Both the position numbers and the translations under genes were made by a program. Of a DNA stretch of 21,182 bases, positions 1-9,198 are shown one piece after another. The DNA comes from Perkinsus olseni (Eukaryota; Perkinsozoa; Perkinsida), in contig JABANN010000558.1 in assembly GCA_013115125.1 (NCBI GenBank), positions 1 through 21,182 of the forward strand, written 5' to 3'. Position 1 is the first letter of the stretch, and the number at the start of each line of letters is the position of its first letter. Below the pieces are notes generated by a model that was not told where the DNA came from, ran no database searches, and saw only the letters and a list, made by a program, of their open reading frames with translations.

Positions 1-380
1 GTCAAAGAATGCCTCAATGCTGTAGTGAAAGTATTCCGATCGCGGCACCGAGAATACAGGACGATCCCGGAACGGTTGCTCAGGTCAACCAGAAACCCGA
101 ACAGTTGCCCAGGTTATGCCGATATCTGGAAACGCTTCCTCGGATTTTGTACTTCTCCCTTGGATTCTGGGAATTACCCGTCTGAGACGAAGCCAAAGGA
201 AGGCACTTACGGCTTTTACCCGGTTCTCTGAGAGTTAAACTGTCAGAGTTCTATTGCTTCGTTTGAAAAAGACCCTGTGTGTTACAGCGGCTGTAATAGA
301 GCCCACCCTCGATCGCCTAGTGTGTAGTACTAGGTACTACTCTTTGGCCTAGTGTATGGACCGCCGGATGTACTATCATA
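1..380. other. No supported gene
   Basis: A 68-codon open frame at 25-231 (plus) has no recognisable domain and no convincing start, so I do not call it a gene. The right part (324-393) holds two nested inverted repeats, listed separately. Confidence 0.5.
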
Positions 381-393
381 GCACACGGCGGTC
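324..393. repeat. Two inverted repeats
   Basis: GTAGTAC and GTACTAC (324-340) are 7-bp arms around a 3-nt centre. Just downstream, GACCGCCG (359-366) pairs with CGGCGGTC (386-393) across a 19-nt loop. This is the left-most member of the palindrome population that runs to about 13.46 kb. Confidence 0.8.
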
Positions 394-782
394 AATCACG
401 CCCATTTAGTCCACCAACGCCCTTGTATCGCTGCTCACATCATCTATAACAGTACTGTTGATACATTGAAATTCAAAGCTCGAAAAGTGCCTCAAGAACG
501 TCGCATCATTGAGAAGCCCTACAATAGGCGTCTAGCAGAAGGAAATGCTCTGAGAGACAGGAAGCTCGACATTCTCGTAGAGAGATTCTATTTACACCGC
601 CTCTCACGTTGAGAGTCCCCCCAGTCATGACGAAAACTTAGCAGGCATTGACCGAGAAACTAGTCGTTTGTTGCTACGAAGAAGATTAACCGACTGATCG
701 GTAACAACAACGTTGCGTTCAGGAAGCACGTTTCAGTAAAAACGAAACACGAAGCAGATTCAAAAAACACAGGACCACAGCA

Positions 783-797
783 GTGCTGTGACAGCAC
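783..797. repeat. Odd palindrome, 7-bp arms
   Basis: GTGCTGT and ACAGCAC flank a single central G (790). An overlapping 5-bp-arm palindrome precedes it. Confidence 0.85.
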
Positions 798-1083
798 AAC
801 GCAACAGATTGAGTAAGAGAAGCACTCATGACGGTAAAAATACAACCAGGGTGTTGAACAACGACAACAGCCAACGGTGGTCTACTTTTCCAACTATTCT
901 GAGGGATAATATTGTCCGAAAACGAAACCTTCCCAACCCAGTTAAGAAAGACTAGCAGGAATCACAACAGAGTTCAACACACGTTAACAAAGTACATTTA
1001 CCCTAAAACTGTCAGGTATCAAACACTCGGATGCAATCACAACCGACCATGATCGACAGAATGTGAATATTACTGAGATAATG

Positions 1084-1106
1084 CAGGACAATTTGTCCTG
1101 GACAAA
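1084..1106. repeat. Chained odd palindromes
   Basis: CAGGACAA and TTGTCCTG (1084-1100) surround T1092. TTTGTCC and GGACAAA (1092-1106) surround T1099. The right arm of the first is reused as the left arm of the second. Confidence 0.9.
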
Positions 1107-1199
1107 GCAGCCTAGTGGACCTCTGGACCTCAGCCATGTCATTATGTAACTTCGATCTCAACGTATCGAACGTGGGCTGCGACTGGCAACGGCAATCCA

Positions 1200-1490
1200 T
1201 GGACGAAAATTAAAACGGGAAATGATAATATAGTTACTACATAGTAGTATGCCGGGCATACTATGCCCTGCATAGTAGTTTCTTTTTCCAGAAAATGTGG
1301 CGCATAGCTCTAACGCGAGATATGATGACATATAGCTGAGACTTGAGCCAAAGCTTATACGCAGACCTTCTGTCGGAGATCTGAGTCGCGAACATGCCTA
1401 ATGTGTCACCCGTTACTTCATGAATTGACTGACCTTCATATTAACTTCTAGACGTTGCGGGATGGTGAAAACCTTTGAGATAGTTAGATC
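1200..1490. other. Non-coding stretch
   Basis: Apart from the palindrome chain at 1246-1276 and a 7-bp-arm hairpin near 1477-1500, I see no gene here. If the helicase to the right had been complete, its C-terminal motifs on the minus strand would be expected here, and I do not find them. Confidence 0.5.
1246..1276. repeat. Triple chain of palindromes
   Basis: Three overlapping palindromes share arms. AGTATGCC/GGCATACT is at 1246-1262 with a 1-nt centre. GGGCATA/TATGCCC is at 1254-1268 with a 1-nt centre. ACTATGC/GCATAGT is at 1260-1276 with a 3-nt centre. Only one of the three hairpins could form at a time. Confidence 0.9.
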
Positions 1491-1804
1491 CTGCTATCTC
1501 TGGTCAATGAACTCCTGGTCATTGGCTGGTATATTTCTGCTCCCAGGAGGAGCTATGCTGACAGAGAAACTCCCCTCGTTCACGGGCGAGGTCCGAACGA
1601 CGCAGAGCTGACTCTGGTGAAAAGCTCGTCTCCCGGAAGAGTCATTACAGGTGAATCTCATGATTGCCCCAACGAAGATTGTAATACTCTGTGGCGCTTG
1701 GAGCTTGCGATTCATCTTATTAACCATCCGTGTCTGATTCACTGGGAGCCAAACATGGCCGCCATCAAGTGTGTAGCGGTCTACAGAACCGACGTTTACC
1801 TTGG

Positions 1805-1825
1805 GGATCGCTGCGATCCGATCGC
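1805..1825. repeat. Chained odd palindromes
   Basis: GGATCGC and GCGATCC (1805-1819) surround T1812. GCGATC and GATCGC (1813-1825) surround C1819. They lie inside the decayed helicase. Confidence 0.85.
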
Positions 1826-2461
1826 ATTATCTTGTCTGACCCGATCTAGCTGTCTCGTGACAGCTTCCTGTTCTGCTTCACCATGATCGAATATCTGTAG
1901 TGCCTCAGGAGGAATGTTATTCCAGTTAGGCCGAAATTCGCAGTCCTGTCGAATCAAGTCCTGGATCCTCCGGATGTCTTCGTCAGTAGGCTGAAGTTGT
2001 TGGAATAGTGTGAGGACCTCCTGAAGCCGGAGGTCGTAGCAGAGCGCACGAATTTTTTCAACATAAACCCTCGCATCATGCGACTCGCATGGTCGTTATG
2101 ATTGAAGGATTAGTCCACAGCAATGTCTGTTTGATGGGGGGAAGCTGATTAGGATCACCGCTACCCAGAATTAAAACACCACCGAATGGGAGTGGCGAGC
2201 GGTACAAGAACTGCAGAATCTTATTCTGAACATCAAGAATTTCTGCACCTTCTGTGCCAATCTCCTCGTGTACGATCACTCGGATAGATTTCGACCATTC
2301 CATCTTTACTGCATCTCTTGCTTACGTGGTCAGGGCTCTCTCCGCAAGAATTCGTGAAGAAAGTGAGGCAGCTACTGAAATTGAAAAAACTAGGTGGATA
2401 TGCTCACCTCCTAAAGACGCCGCGCATTCACTAGCAGTACTAGTCACAATCGTGTTAAGGT

Positions 2462-2499
2462 CTTTGGATAGAGCATGAGCCTTTGGATAGAGCATAAGC
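2462..2499. repeat. 19-bp tandem duplication
   Basis: CTTTGGATAGAGCATGAGC (2462-2480) is followed directly by CTTTGGATAGAGCATAAGC (2481-2499), with one mismatch. It lies inside the decayed helicase, shortly after the Walker A loop. Confidence 0.9.
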
Positions 2500-2778
2500 A
2501 CCCCAATGGGCGGTGACTTGAGATTTACCTGATCCGGGAGGCCCAAATAGAATAGGGGCCTGTACAAATGCTCGTTGCCCAGAACGGAAGGCGTCTATTG
2601 CTTCAATTCCTAAGTTCAACGCCCTTCGTTGCTCCTGGAAAGATTCCAGCGTTTGCGTCTCTCCTTGTTGGATCTCCGGCTGCCAATCCAATTTCCGGCT
2701 ATTGATGAAGATATTCATCCAGGCTAGATATTCATCCATCCTATCAATTTTTTTGTATCATTTATCCTGAATGACTGG

Positions 2779-3790
2779 GTGGTTGGAGATGCCGGGGATC
2801 GAATCTTACTCACCGTAAGTGGGGCCTTCTATCGGAGTTCCGATGGCGAGGATCCGGCTCCGGACACAGACGGTCTGCGGTCCGAGGTCGCGCCTCTGAA
2901 TGCGAAGGAGTTCGATATGACAGACCGACTGGAAAGTTTGAAGGCAATGGAAAAGTTTATCATTGATAAATGTGTCTAATGGATAAACAAAAGTAGGTTA
3001 GTTGCTTGAGATAAGTTTCCCCGGAAACATATCTGTGGAGGAAAGCACGTTGTTCAGTCTAATTTGCTTGTCAGATGGTTGTGTGGTTGGCAGTATTTTG
3101 ACTCGCCAAGGTAACCCTATGGTTGAATTATCAGAGCGCCTATGCAGTCTGGTGAGCGGAAGTTCTGACGTTGATAACGAAGGCTTTCCGTGCATGAGTA
3201 ACATTTGCATGAGCGAGAATAATGCATTACTGATGTGTGATATCTTCGAAACCCGGCATCTCGGGTGGTCCAGAGTCTTCGAGCTTCTGACCTCTCTACT
3301 GGCGAAACCCAAAGTAGCCGACCTGTACACCGGGCGGGAGATTCCTTCATTCGACCATCGGGATGGCACATCTATCGCATCGAGCTTCATATACCTTGTC
3401 GACAACTGGACCAACATAAAGGCACTGATGGCCAAGTTGACAGATATCGGAATATGGAATCTGTAATACTGTTTGGCAGCGGCCGAAATCGTGCTTCAGG
3501 GTCTCTTGGTTTTCAGTCTCGATGAGGAAGAAAGGGCTGCCCAAGAAGAACTGGTGAGGATATTCTGTGCTGCCGATCGCCATCAGAACGCGATTGATGC
3601 GAAGTCTATCCTACAACGAAAATTTCAACAAGGTCCTGCGCTGGTTGGAGTTAAAGCAGAGGATCCAGGATATTATTCAAAATGGGAGCGACCAGCTGTC
3701 GGTCCGCTGCAGAATTGCGTGCATCATCGCGGTAGCCTACCGCCGGTAGGCAACAGCCAATTCTCGGACGCGTTGAATTTTGTTGGATAA
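2779..3790 (+). pseudogene. Unrecognised coding stretch, probably decayed
   Basis: Plus-strand open frames follow one another closely. The first is at 2779-2979, ending in a helical-looking run near TDRLESLKAMEKFI. The second is at 3002-3466 (154 codons) with a hydrophobic and acidic mix that includes SSFIYLVDNWTNIKALM. The same frame continues at 3473-3790, and a shifted frame at 3567-3749 includes NKVLRWLELKQRIQDII, which reads like an amphipathic helix. I found no clean GT-AG introns that join these frames, so decay is more likely than splicing. The minus strand is also open over 2998-3435, but its composition looks less protein-like. I recognise no family. A faint likeness of the tryptophan-centred middle to hAT transposases is too weak to use. 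Confidence 0.3.
3735..3751. repeat. Odd palindrome, 8-bp arms
   Basis: GCCTACCG and CGGTAGGC flank a single C (3743). It is at the 3' end of the unrecognised coding stretch. Confidence 0.9.
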
Positions 3791-4082
3791 TACTTTAATC
3801 TCCTTGCCAAAGCCGTCTATCCAAGGAGATTCACAGATATTGAAACGGACCAACGCTTCCTGAGAGCCTGCCCGGCGGCACGAATCCTGCCTCTTGGAAT
3901 TGTCAGTCGGACAGTACTTCTTCTTCTTCTTGTCTCGAGCCTATCACAAGCTCTAATCTAGAACAATTCGTTAGGGTTTCGTGCTCTTCTGAGGAGAGTA
4001 AGTCTTACCATCTCGGCATATATAGTCACCAGCGTTGAGTAGGTCTTGATCCTGACATCCTTGAGTGGCTGGTCATTCTTGA
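3791..4082. other. Non-coding stretch
   Basis: No gene seen. It contains a short CTT microsatellite (about 3917-3930) and leads into the palindrome island. Confidence 0.5.
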
Positions 4083-4191
4083 GTCATTCTCCTCGAGAAT
4101 GACACTCTCAGAATGTCCAGAGTGGCTCTATTCAAATGACATACTGTCGTCGTCCTCGTCATGGTCGCATTATTGATGTGGCCGTCCGGAG

Positions 4192-4234
4192 ATTGAAGAC
4201 CATAGGCTTCGAGTCGAAGCCTATGGTCTTCAAT
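4192..4234. repeat. 43-nt odd palindrome, 21-bp arms
   Basis: The arms (4192-4212 and 4214-4234) are perfectly complementary around a single G at 4213. The left arm begins ATTGAAGACC and ends GGCTTCGA. This is the longest one-base-centre palindrome in the window. Confidence 0.97.
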
Positions 4235-4256
4235 GTCGAAGCCAAGCCATGGGCTT

Positions 4257-4277
4257 CATGTCGAAGCCTTCGACATG
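4257..4277. repeat. Odd palindrome, 10-bp arms
   Basis: CATGTCGAAG and CTTCGACATG flank C4267. The arm sequence GTCGAAG repeats part of the larger palindrome just upstream. Confidence 0.95.
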
Positions 4278-4615
4278 CTGTGGCGGGCTGGTTGAGCTTC
4301 GGGATCTTGGGGTCTTTCAGACTGAAAGCCCGACTATGTCTGCCTATGCATTGCTGTACAGTCTATACTATAGACTCTATGTTATAGACTGCGCCTTATA
4401 GCTCAACTTGAGCTTGAGCTGCTCAAGGTTTTCAACCAGGGATCCGATCCAAGGTGTCAGGTCCCTGAGAGGTCAAGGCGAATATCGATACGAAACCCGG
4501 CCTGAAAATTCTCGGAACACCTCTCCAACTACCGTCAAGGATTCATATTTAAACATTCAACCGCTTACGAGAAACTCTCTGTCGATATTGGACAAGAAGA
4601 CATGGGATACCCTAG

Positions 4616-4646
4616 CTGCTAGGGCCTAGCAGTGCTAGGCTAGCAC
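4616..4646. repeat. Chained odd palindromes
   Basis: CTGCTAGG/CCTAGCAG (4616-4632, centre G4624) abuts GTGCTAG/CTAGCAC (4632-4646, centre G4639), sharing base 4632. Confidence 0.93.
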
Positions 4647-4673
4647 TTTACTAGCGTCTTGTACACTGTCTAC

Positions 4674-4696
4674 CACGGTACTACCGTGACGGTAGT
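4674..4696. repeat. Chained palindromes
   Basis: CACGGT/ACCGTG (4674-4688, 3-nt centre) overlaps ACTACCGT/ACGGTAGT (4680-4696, centre G4688). The two hairpins exclude each other. Confidence 0.92.
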
Positions 4697-4750
4697 GTCT
4701 AGTCTGCTACAACTAACTGCCCCGTGACTGCTAACACTCCGGTAGTGTCA

Positions 4751-4776
4751 CGACGAGAGCCTCTCGTCGAGAGGCT
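4751..4776. repeat. Chained odd palindromes, two 9-bp pairs
   Basis: CGACGAGAG/CTCTCGTCG (4751-4769, centre C4760) overlaps AGCCTCTCG/CGAGAGGCT (4758-4776, centre T4767). The right arm of the first is nearly the whole left arm of the second. Confidence 0.95.
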
Positions 4777-4929
4777 TTGTCGGCAGTGCAAATACCAATA
4801 GTCCTGTGTAGTACTGCTAGTTGTCCAGTTGTCCTATCAACACTCCAACACTCGATTAGAGTCTTCGACTGTTGAACATGCAGTCTGGTACTTTCACAGG
4901 CTGGGTTCACCCGACTAGTAGTCGGTAGA

Positions 4930-4984
4930 AGAATGCTATGGCCCATGAAGCCGACGTAGTCGGCTTCATGGGCCATAGCATTCT
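4930..4984. repeat. 55-nt perfect palindrome, 26-bp arms
   Basis: Two perfectly complementary 26-bp arms (4930-4955 and 4959-4984) surround the trinucleotide GTA. This is the longest inverted repeat in the window and it abuts the next one. Confidence 0.97.
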
Positions 4985-5015
4985 GTTATATACCATAGCC
5001 TATGGCATATAACAG
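4983..5015. repeat. Odd palindrome, 16-bp arms, one mismatch
   Basis: CTGTTATATACCATAG and CTATGGCATATAACAG surround C4999 with a single mismatch. It shares its first two bases with the 55-nt palindrome. Confidence 0.93.
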
Positions 5016-6110
5016 GAGTGCAGTTATTCGCACTACTGACGTTGATAATAGCTCACCCAAGCGAAGTCAGAATGTTAGACATTTGGCTACTACTGTTCCA
5101 CGACCCGAACCCGAACTGACCATCTACCGACTCGATAATACGGTGCTACTACTGTAGTACCGAGACCCATCGGATGATCCGCGATGCGAAGAGGCTGTCT
5201 GGTATTAACTATTCTATTCTGTATCGCCTTATCCCAGTGATACACTCACTTCACCGAGAGAGGACTGATTCCTCAGGACTCGAACGAACTGTCATTCTCC
5301 ATACATTGTCCAAACAAAGCTCTTGAGTGAGTACAAAAGATGATACTAGCTGCACGAAACTAGTACCGTGCTTCGGGACAGCGACATAACATGTGGTCAT
5401 AAAAATATCCCACGCCCATCAGACACCGATCATGAAGAGATAGGAAATACAAATCATTAAGAGTAATTCATTGTAGCATTCGGCGTACTGCTCGTTCGAC
5501 TACGTCGTGCCTTTCAAGACGGAGCTCCAGTGCAGTGGACTGAAATGACTTGATAGGATTTAAGAGGCGTGCCGTCCGTCAGCGAGACGCGGGCGCTGGT
5601 AATTGCAGGTTAATTTCCATCAACTGTTATTGCTCGATGAACAAACGCGGCCTTGCAAGGTCACGCAAGTTTCGATTCGAAACTTCGAAACAAAGAGTTT
5701 GAGAGCTTTACTTCGGAAAGATTTGCGGTTCCCAATCCCACCCTGAGGTTCGGATACAACATCCGGAGCAGTAGCTAATTTAGAAGTAGGAGCAACAGTA
5801 GCTTCTCATGAGGTGAAGACCGCTAACATAGAATTTCTATGATAAGAATGGATTGGAGAGAAATACGGCACGGTTTCTTGGAGGAGAAATCGATTAGCTG
5901 GGGATAGAACCCTGGCTTATCGTCGAATTGGTTGGATATCGGGCGTGCGCTAAGTTGGATTCGGGCATGAAACGCATGAATGGTGCGGAGGTAGGAATCC
6001 TTCGGAAGCTCCAGGCACGGCTTCGCATCGTCTTGTTGAGCTAATGGTGCCCTTCGGCACTGATTTTTTTTTCTTTCCTAGGAAATACTTTGAAGTGATT
6101 TGCACAACGA
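5016..6110. other. Non-coding stretch with scattered inverted repeats
   Basis: No gene recognised. An imperfect palindrome lies near 5138-5159 (CGGTGCTAC and GTAGTACCG, one mismatch). A perfect one at 5667-5685 is listed separately. CCTTGCAAGG near 5651 is a simple even palindrome. Confidence 0.5.
5667..5685. repeat. Odd palindrome, 9-bp arms
   Basis: AAGTTTCGA and TCGAAACTT flank T5676. Confidence 0.92.
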
Positions 6111-6423
6111 ACTCGCTAACTTAACTGCTCACGATGATGAGGGAACTTTAGTTTGTTCCGAATATTCGTAAAAAATCTTTCGACGATTATCGTCACGAGC
6201 CACCCGTGAGTAAACTTGTCTACACTGACAGCAGGAAGCCCACAGTGGAGCCGACGAAATACAGGCAGTGGCGAAAACCGGTGATGACTGATCATTCAGT
6301 GGTCACCGTTACGGGCGATAATTTATTGCTTTACAGAGACAGACGATGACCACCAGCGATGATCGATAGAAATAAAGTGCTAGTCACTTTAAAAGAAGTC
6401 TGTGGGCTTTGATGATGGAAAGA

Positions 6424-6444
6424 CCCACGTGACGTGGGCCACGT
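6424..6444. repeat. Chained odd palindromes specific to copy A
   Basis: CCCACGT/ACGTGGG (6424-6438, centre G6431) overlaps ACGTGG/CCACGT (6432-6444). They sit in a segment of about 80 bp just after the stop codon of gene A that has no counterpart in copy B. Confidence 0.9.
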
Positions 6445-6483
6445 CGCTTGGTGGAATTAAGACACATACTGGATGGGGCTTGG

Positions 6484-7872
6484 TTAAAAGTTCGGGGCCA
6501 AGGCGTACAGTAGAGAGCGTGGATCCCACGGGTGTAGGTCTGTTGACCAACCAACACTCTGTTGTAGGGCAATGCCGTGGAGCCCACGCTTCTTTGCCAA
6601 CCCAATCTTTTCGATAGCACGAGGTTGGGAGAAGAAGTAGGCTCGTATCGCAGGATCTTTAGGATCGACTTCGACGGAGCCATCTCCTTTAGGATCTCCT
6701 TTGTCGTCAAATATCACCGAAGAGTACCCAGTTGTCCAGCCAGTAGAGGAAACCTTGGCAGTAAGAGTTACCTGAGAGGGAGGCCGCAGCCTGCCGCCCG
6801 CAGGGAAGCTTCGAAGCAGCAGAGCAACTCCGTGTTTGTGATGATATTTAGTATAATGAAAACACGCATCATAGTACTGTCAGTACTGTACTGATTCAGG
6901 ACTAGTGCATCGATAGACGCTAGCGTGGCTGGAACTGGATGCTCACCAAGTGACCGTCACTCACAACTAAGACTATCGTGTTGGGACGCACTCCTGCCGA
7001 GATGACGTTCTTGATGATCCCCTCGGCAAAATTATTTGTGTTGAAGACAGGTATGTCGTCTTTGCTCCACGGCCATATAACCACGAAGTGAGTGTCCGCA
7101 ATATTCCCCAAGCCATCGTCTTTAACAACTTGCCAGTTATTATTCGTGAACCTGACATACAGGCTCCGGCATTCGAAGAATTGAGGACGATATCCAATAA
7201 TACATCACGCGCATCGTCACACTCAGTTTCAGAATATCGCGTCTCGTCTTGCCCGAGAAGGCCAGAGACGCTAAGGCCGCGATTTCGCGCAGATAATACC
7301 CTTCAAAGCTACGGAACTGACGGGTCGTACCACAATGAACAATGTAGATTTTTCTCTTTGACCGCTTCCAGAATTTTCTTCAAAGATTGAGCCCTAGCGG
7401 AGCCCGCTGGATTTACACCCAATCGGAAGCCGTCGACAGGGAAGTCCTTGATGAACTTAGTCACGCTCTCGAGGAAGGTTGTCTTGTCGAAGTTGAAGGG
7501 CTCATCGTCGTATATCCCCAAGTCGGCGAGTATTCTCCCGCCTCTGGCTTTGACTCGCTCTTTCAGAGCCTTAAACGCCGTCTTGTCCCAGTGAGGGTAA
7601 TAAACGGGGTGAACCTTACTTTGTTGCACATTGTATCCGCCGAGCACGAAGTTCTTCACACCATGTTCGGTGAGGTAGTTGAAGAAAAAGTCCCAAGTAT
7701 ATTCAGTAACGGGGCACTTTCCCTTAGCTGTGTAACTTGTAGGCCCTTCTAGGAGGCTCCACGTGTACCTGATCTCTTTGTAGAACTCCAAGTCGTGACC
7801 GGGAGAGGGGGACGGTGAAACCGAAGAAATGACCAAGTCGAAGAGACTGACGAGCTGGAAGGTCGCCCGCAT
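6484..7872 (-). CDS. Secreted GH18-like protein A (chitinase-like, catalytic residues lost)
   Basis: Three exons, read downward: 7872-7331, 7151-6965, 6771-6484, giving 338 aa. Both introns are GT-AG (179 and 193 nt) and in phase with copy B. Residues 1-17 look like a signal peptide, so the product is probably secreted. The fold matches glycoside hydrolase family 18 barrels: a GGRILADLGIYDD strand (111-123), a helix TTFLESVTKFIKDF, then VDGFRLGVN (146-154), and near the C-terminus AYFFSQPRAIEKIGLAKK followed by GLHGIALQ. Active GH18 enzymes need DxxDxDxE at the 147-154 position. Here only the first Asp remains (D147), with R150, G152 and N154 in place of Asp, Asp and Glu, so chitin hydrolysis is unlikely. 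A binding or inhibitory role is possible but is inference. The family call rests on motif order alone. The C-terminus is a few residues shorter than in copy B because of a local insertion. Confidence 0.65.
6873..6893. repeat. Chained odd palindromes in intron 2 of gene A
   Basis: AGTACTG/CAGTACT (6873-6887, centre T6880) overlaps CAGTAC/GTACTG (6881-6893). The matching spot in gene B (about 9650-9680) holds different short inverted repeats built on AGCTG and CAGCT. Confidence 0.88.
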
Positions 7873-7911
7873 GTGATACGGAAAGTATAGAACTGTTGGG
7901 TGCAGGTCAGA

Positions 7912-8145
7912 TCACTCGCCGTCCCGGAGGGTCGGCCCCAGTGCAGGACACCTCTGTTGCGCCTTCCACCCGGGTCTGTCCCCAAGGAGCTCCGTGTGCG
8001 CCGCTACCATTTCCTTGCGGGTCTCAAGAGTCTCGATGATGCTGGAATGATTAGAGGTTTCTCGAACTAAGACTCTTCCAGTCTTTGCAGGACTGATCCA
8101 CTCGCTATTCCCGTCACTATCGAACTCAGTTTGATGGCCTATCAA
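7912..8145 (-). other. 77-codon open frame upstream of gene A, conserved in copy B
   Basis: A minus-strand open frame ends about 40 bp before the start of gene A. It includes FDSDGNSEWIS and IIETLETRKEMVAAH. The copy B counterpart (minus, about 11458-11186) reads DQDSNGNIDWI and VIETCETR in the same order but is not fully open. The protein-level likeness suggests it was once coding. I do not recognise a family. It could be an upstream exon, a separate small gene, or part of an old element carried along in the duplication. Confidence 0.3.
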
Positions 8146-8359
8146 TGATGGGCTAGAGTTCTCCGGCGGGCGGTATCCGCAACGGACGGCCGCTGTGATG
8201 ATTTAGACAGCCGGTGCGTGCTGTGCGGGTTCCCGCGGCGCAGCTCTTGGTCGGGAGGGTAGGGAGTTAACGGCCCATTTGTCGGTAGTGCAGGGTATCC
8301 GTCAACGTAACCGTAACGGAGACACTTACACGTAACCGTAAAACAGTAACGGGCACACG

Positions 8360-8394
8360 GACCACAATGGTAGCGGCCCGTTACCATTGTGGTC
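8360..8394. repeat. 35-nt odd palindrome, 17-bp arms, one mismatch
   Basis: GACCACAATGGTAGCGG and CCGTTACCATTGTGGTC surround C8377 with a single G/T mismatch. Confidence 0.95.
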
Positions 8395-8659
8395 AATTGG
8401 TTGCCAGAAACTCGTTGGGCTAGTTCACTCGGGACCGTCCGGCCGCTATGAAGATCAAGCAGCCGTTCGTGCTCTGTTACGTGCTGGGTCTCGAGTTCGA
8501 GTTACACCTTGAATTCTGACTAGGCGAAATTTCCCCCAGAGGAAATTCACCTGGATTGAGTGGATGTGAGTGAAAGCCCTAGAGCCTGAGTCAATGATCA
8601 GGCCAATTTCGTGTTCTACTCTATAGCCGAGTGCAGAGTGCGCGTATTTGCTCAGACTC

Positions 8660-8681
8660 GCCCTCGCTGCGAGGGCCTCGC
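8660..8681. repeat. Chained odd palindromes
   Basis: GCCCTCGC/GCGAGGGC (8660-8676, centre T8668) overlaps GCGAGG/CCTCGC (8669-8681). Confidence 0.9.
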
Positions 8682-8775
8682 ATCAGGATTCGCGTACCGG
8701 CCCTGTTCTAATTCGACTCTTCACGAACATGAGCAGCTGTGTTTCGTTCCGAATATTCTAAATATAGTCTAGCGA

Positions 8776-8790
8776 CTGGACTGAGTCCAG
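8776..8790. repeat. Odd palindrome, 7-bp arms
   Basis: CTGGACT and AGTCCAG flank G8783, in the downstream flank of copy B. The aligned place in copy A reads differently. Confidence 0.85.
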
Positions 8791-9198
8791 AGAAATCGTG
8801 TGTGAGAGTTTGACCGGGCCCCGCCTCATGAACGCGACTCCCAGGAGATGCCATTGAGGCTCAAGATCAGTAACTAACTGCTGAATCATAGGCCGGATGA
8901 TTGTGGAGCCTACTACGACTCAGACTTGGGTTGTACGAACGAGTGACTGGCCTTTGCTCGGCCCGAGCATAGGACGCGTGCCCACGATTGCACGCGAGCG
9001 CACTGAGCTTAGAAGTAAGTGGTGAAAAATAGACCGAGAGACAGGCGACACACACCACCTGTGTGTGAGGCCGACTATCGGCCATCCATCAAACCATAGC
9101 GTATACCGACCACCGGGTGCTGGCACCCGAGCAAACCGGTGAAAACTGACCACTCAATGGTCTCCGCTATTTACAGGGACACACGATGGCTACCTCGG

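Larger units (their letters stand above)
382..1190 (+). pseudogene. Decayed coding-like stretch, unrecognised
   Basis: Several start-less open stretches lie on the plus strand in changing frames. At 382-613 the text includes PYNRRLAEGNALRDRKL, an amphipathic and charged run that looks coding. A second stretch at about 620-693 includes LAGIDRETSRLLLRRRL. A third at about 988-1147 includes TEIMQDNLSWTKQPSGPL. None has a good ATG and I see no clean introns that join them. I do not recognise a family. A broken host gene or an old element is equally possible. Confidence 0.25.
1494..2739 (-). pseudogene. Broken PIF1-type DNA helicase
   Basis: Several minus-strand frames, read in order, carry superfamily 1B helicase hallmarks. 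These are a Walker A loop GPPGSGKS (about 2545-2570), a motif Ia-like segment followed by AASLGGEHIH (about 2415-2445), GDPNQLPPI (about 2133-2160), a segment with NWNNIPPEALQIF (about 1895-1935), and near the end IFVGAIMRFTCN (about 1640-1680), which matches the usual 'gA.V.lt.N' of PIF1 domain 2. The frame is interrupted in several places and the final HKSQG-type motif is missing, so the copy is broken and truncated. Enzymes of this type unwind DNA 5' to 3'. In protist genomes many copies belong to Helitron transposons, but no Rep domain or Helitron end is visible here. It could equally be a dead host paralogue. Confidence 0.75.
4083..5015. repeat. Palindrome island
   Basis: At least thirteen perfect or near-perfect short inverted repeats are packed into about 930 bp with no recognisable gene. 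The strongest are listed as separate entries. Further members are GTCATTCTC/GAGAATGAC (4083-4103, 3-nt centre), AGTCTATA/TATAGACT (4360-4376, 1-nt centre), AGCTCAA/TTGAGCT (4400-4420, 7-nt loop) and CCGACTA/TAGTCGG (4911-4925, 1-nt centre). The 8-mer GTCGAAGC recurs three times at 4214-4267, so arms have been copied nearby as well as inverted. Confidence 0.9.
6110..8145 (-). repeat. Duplicated GH18-like unit, copy A
   Basis: This segment matches 8715-10661 plus 11186-11458 in the same orientation. The shared parts are a downstream flank with GTTCCGAATATTC, another block ending near AAACCGGTGA, the whole three-exon gene, and about 230 bp upstream of the start. The boundaries are estimated by eye and are uncertain by some tens of bases. 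Confidence 0.8.
8146..8715. other. Spacer between the duplicated units
   Basis: No gene seen. It contains the 35-nt palindrome at 8360-8394 and the chain at 8660-8681, and the tetramer-like word GTAAC recurs several times around 8300-8385. Confidence 0.5.

Noticed and set aside
1330-1360. CTTGAGCCAAAG as part of a dinoflagellate/Perkinsus spliced-leader gene (complement)
   Set aside because: Only a short partial match and no adjacent donor site or snRNA-like structure.
2998-3435. 145-codon minus-strand open frame
   Set aside because: It is antisense to a plus-strand frame with better protein-like composition and continuity; no domain was recognised.
3455-3480. A 17-nt intron (GTAATACTGTTTGGCAG) joining the frames at 3466 and 3473
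   Set aside because: Far below the 44-nt minimum of the well-supported introns in this window.
4083-5015. Palindrome island as a CRISPR array
   Set aside because: The repeats are inverted and all different, and there are no regularly spaced direct repeats.
6373-6391. AAAGTG/CACTTT stem as a transcription terminator of gene A
   Set aside because: Hairpin terminators are bacterial; in this eukaryote the stem is better seen as one of the palindrome population.
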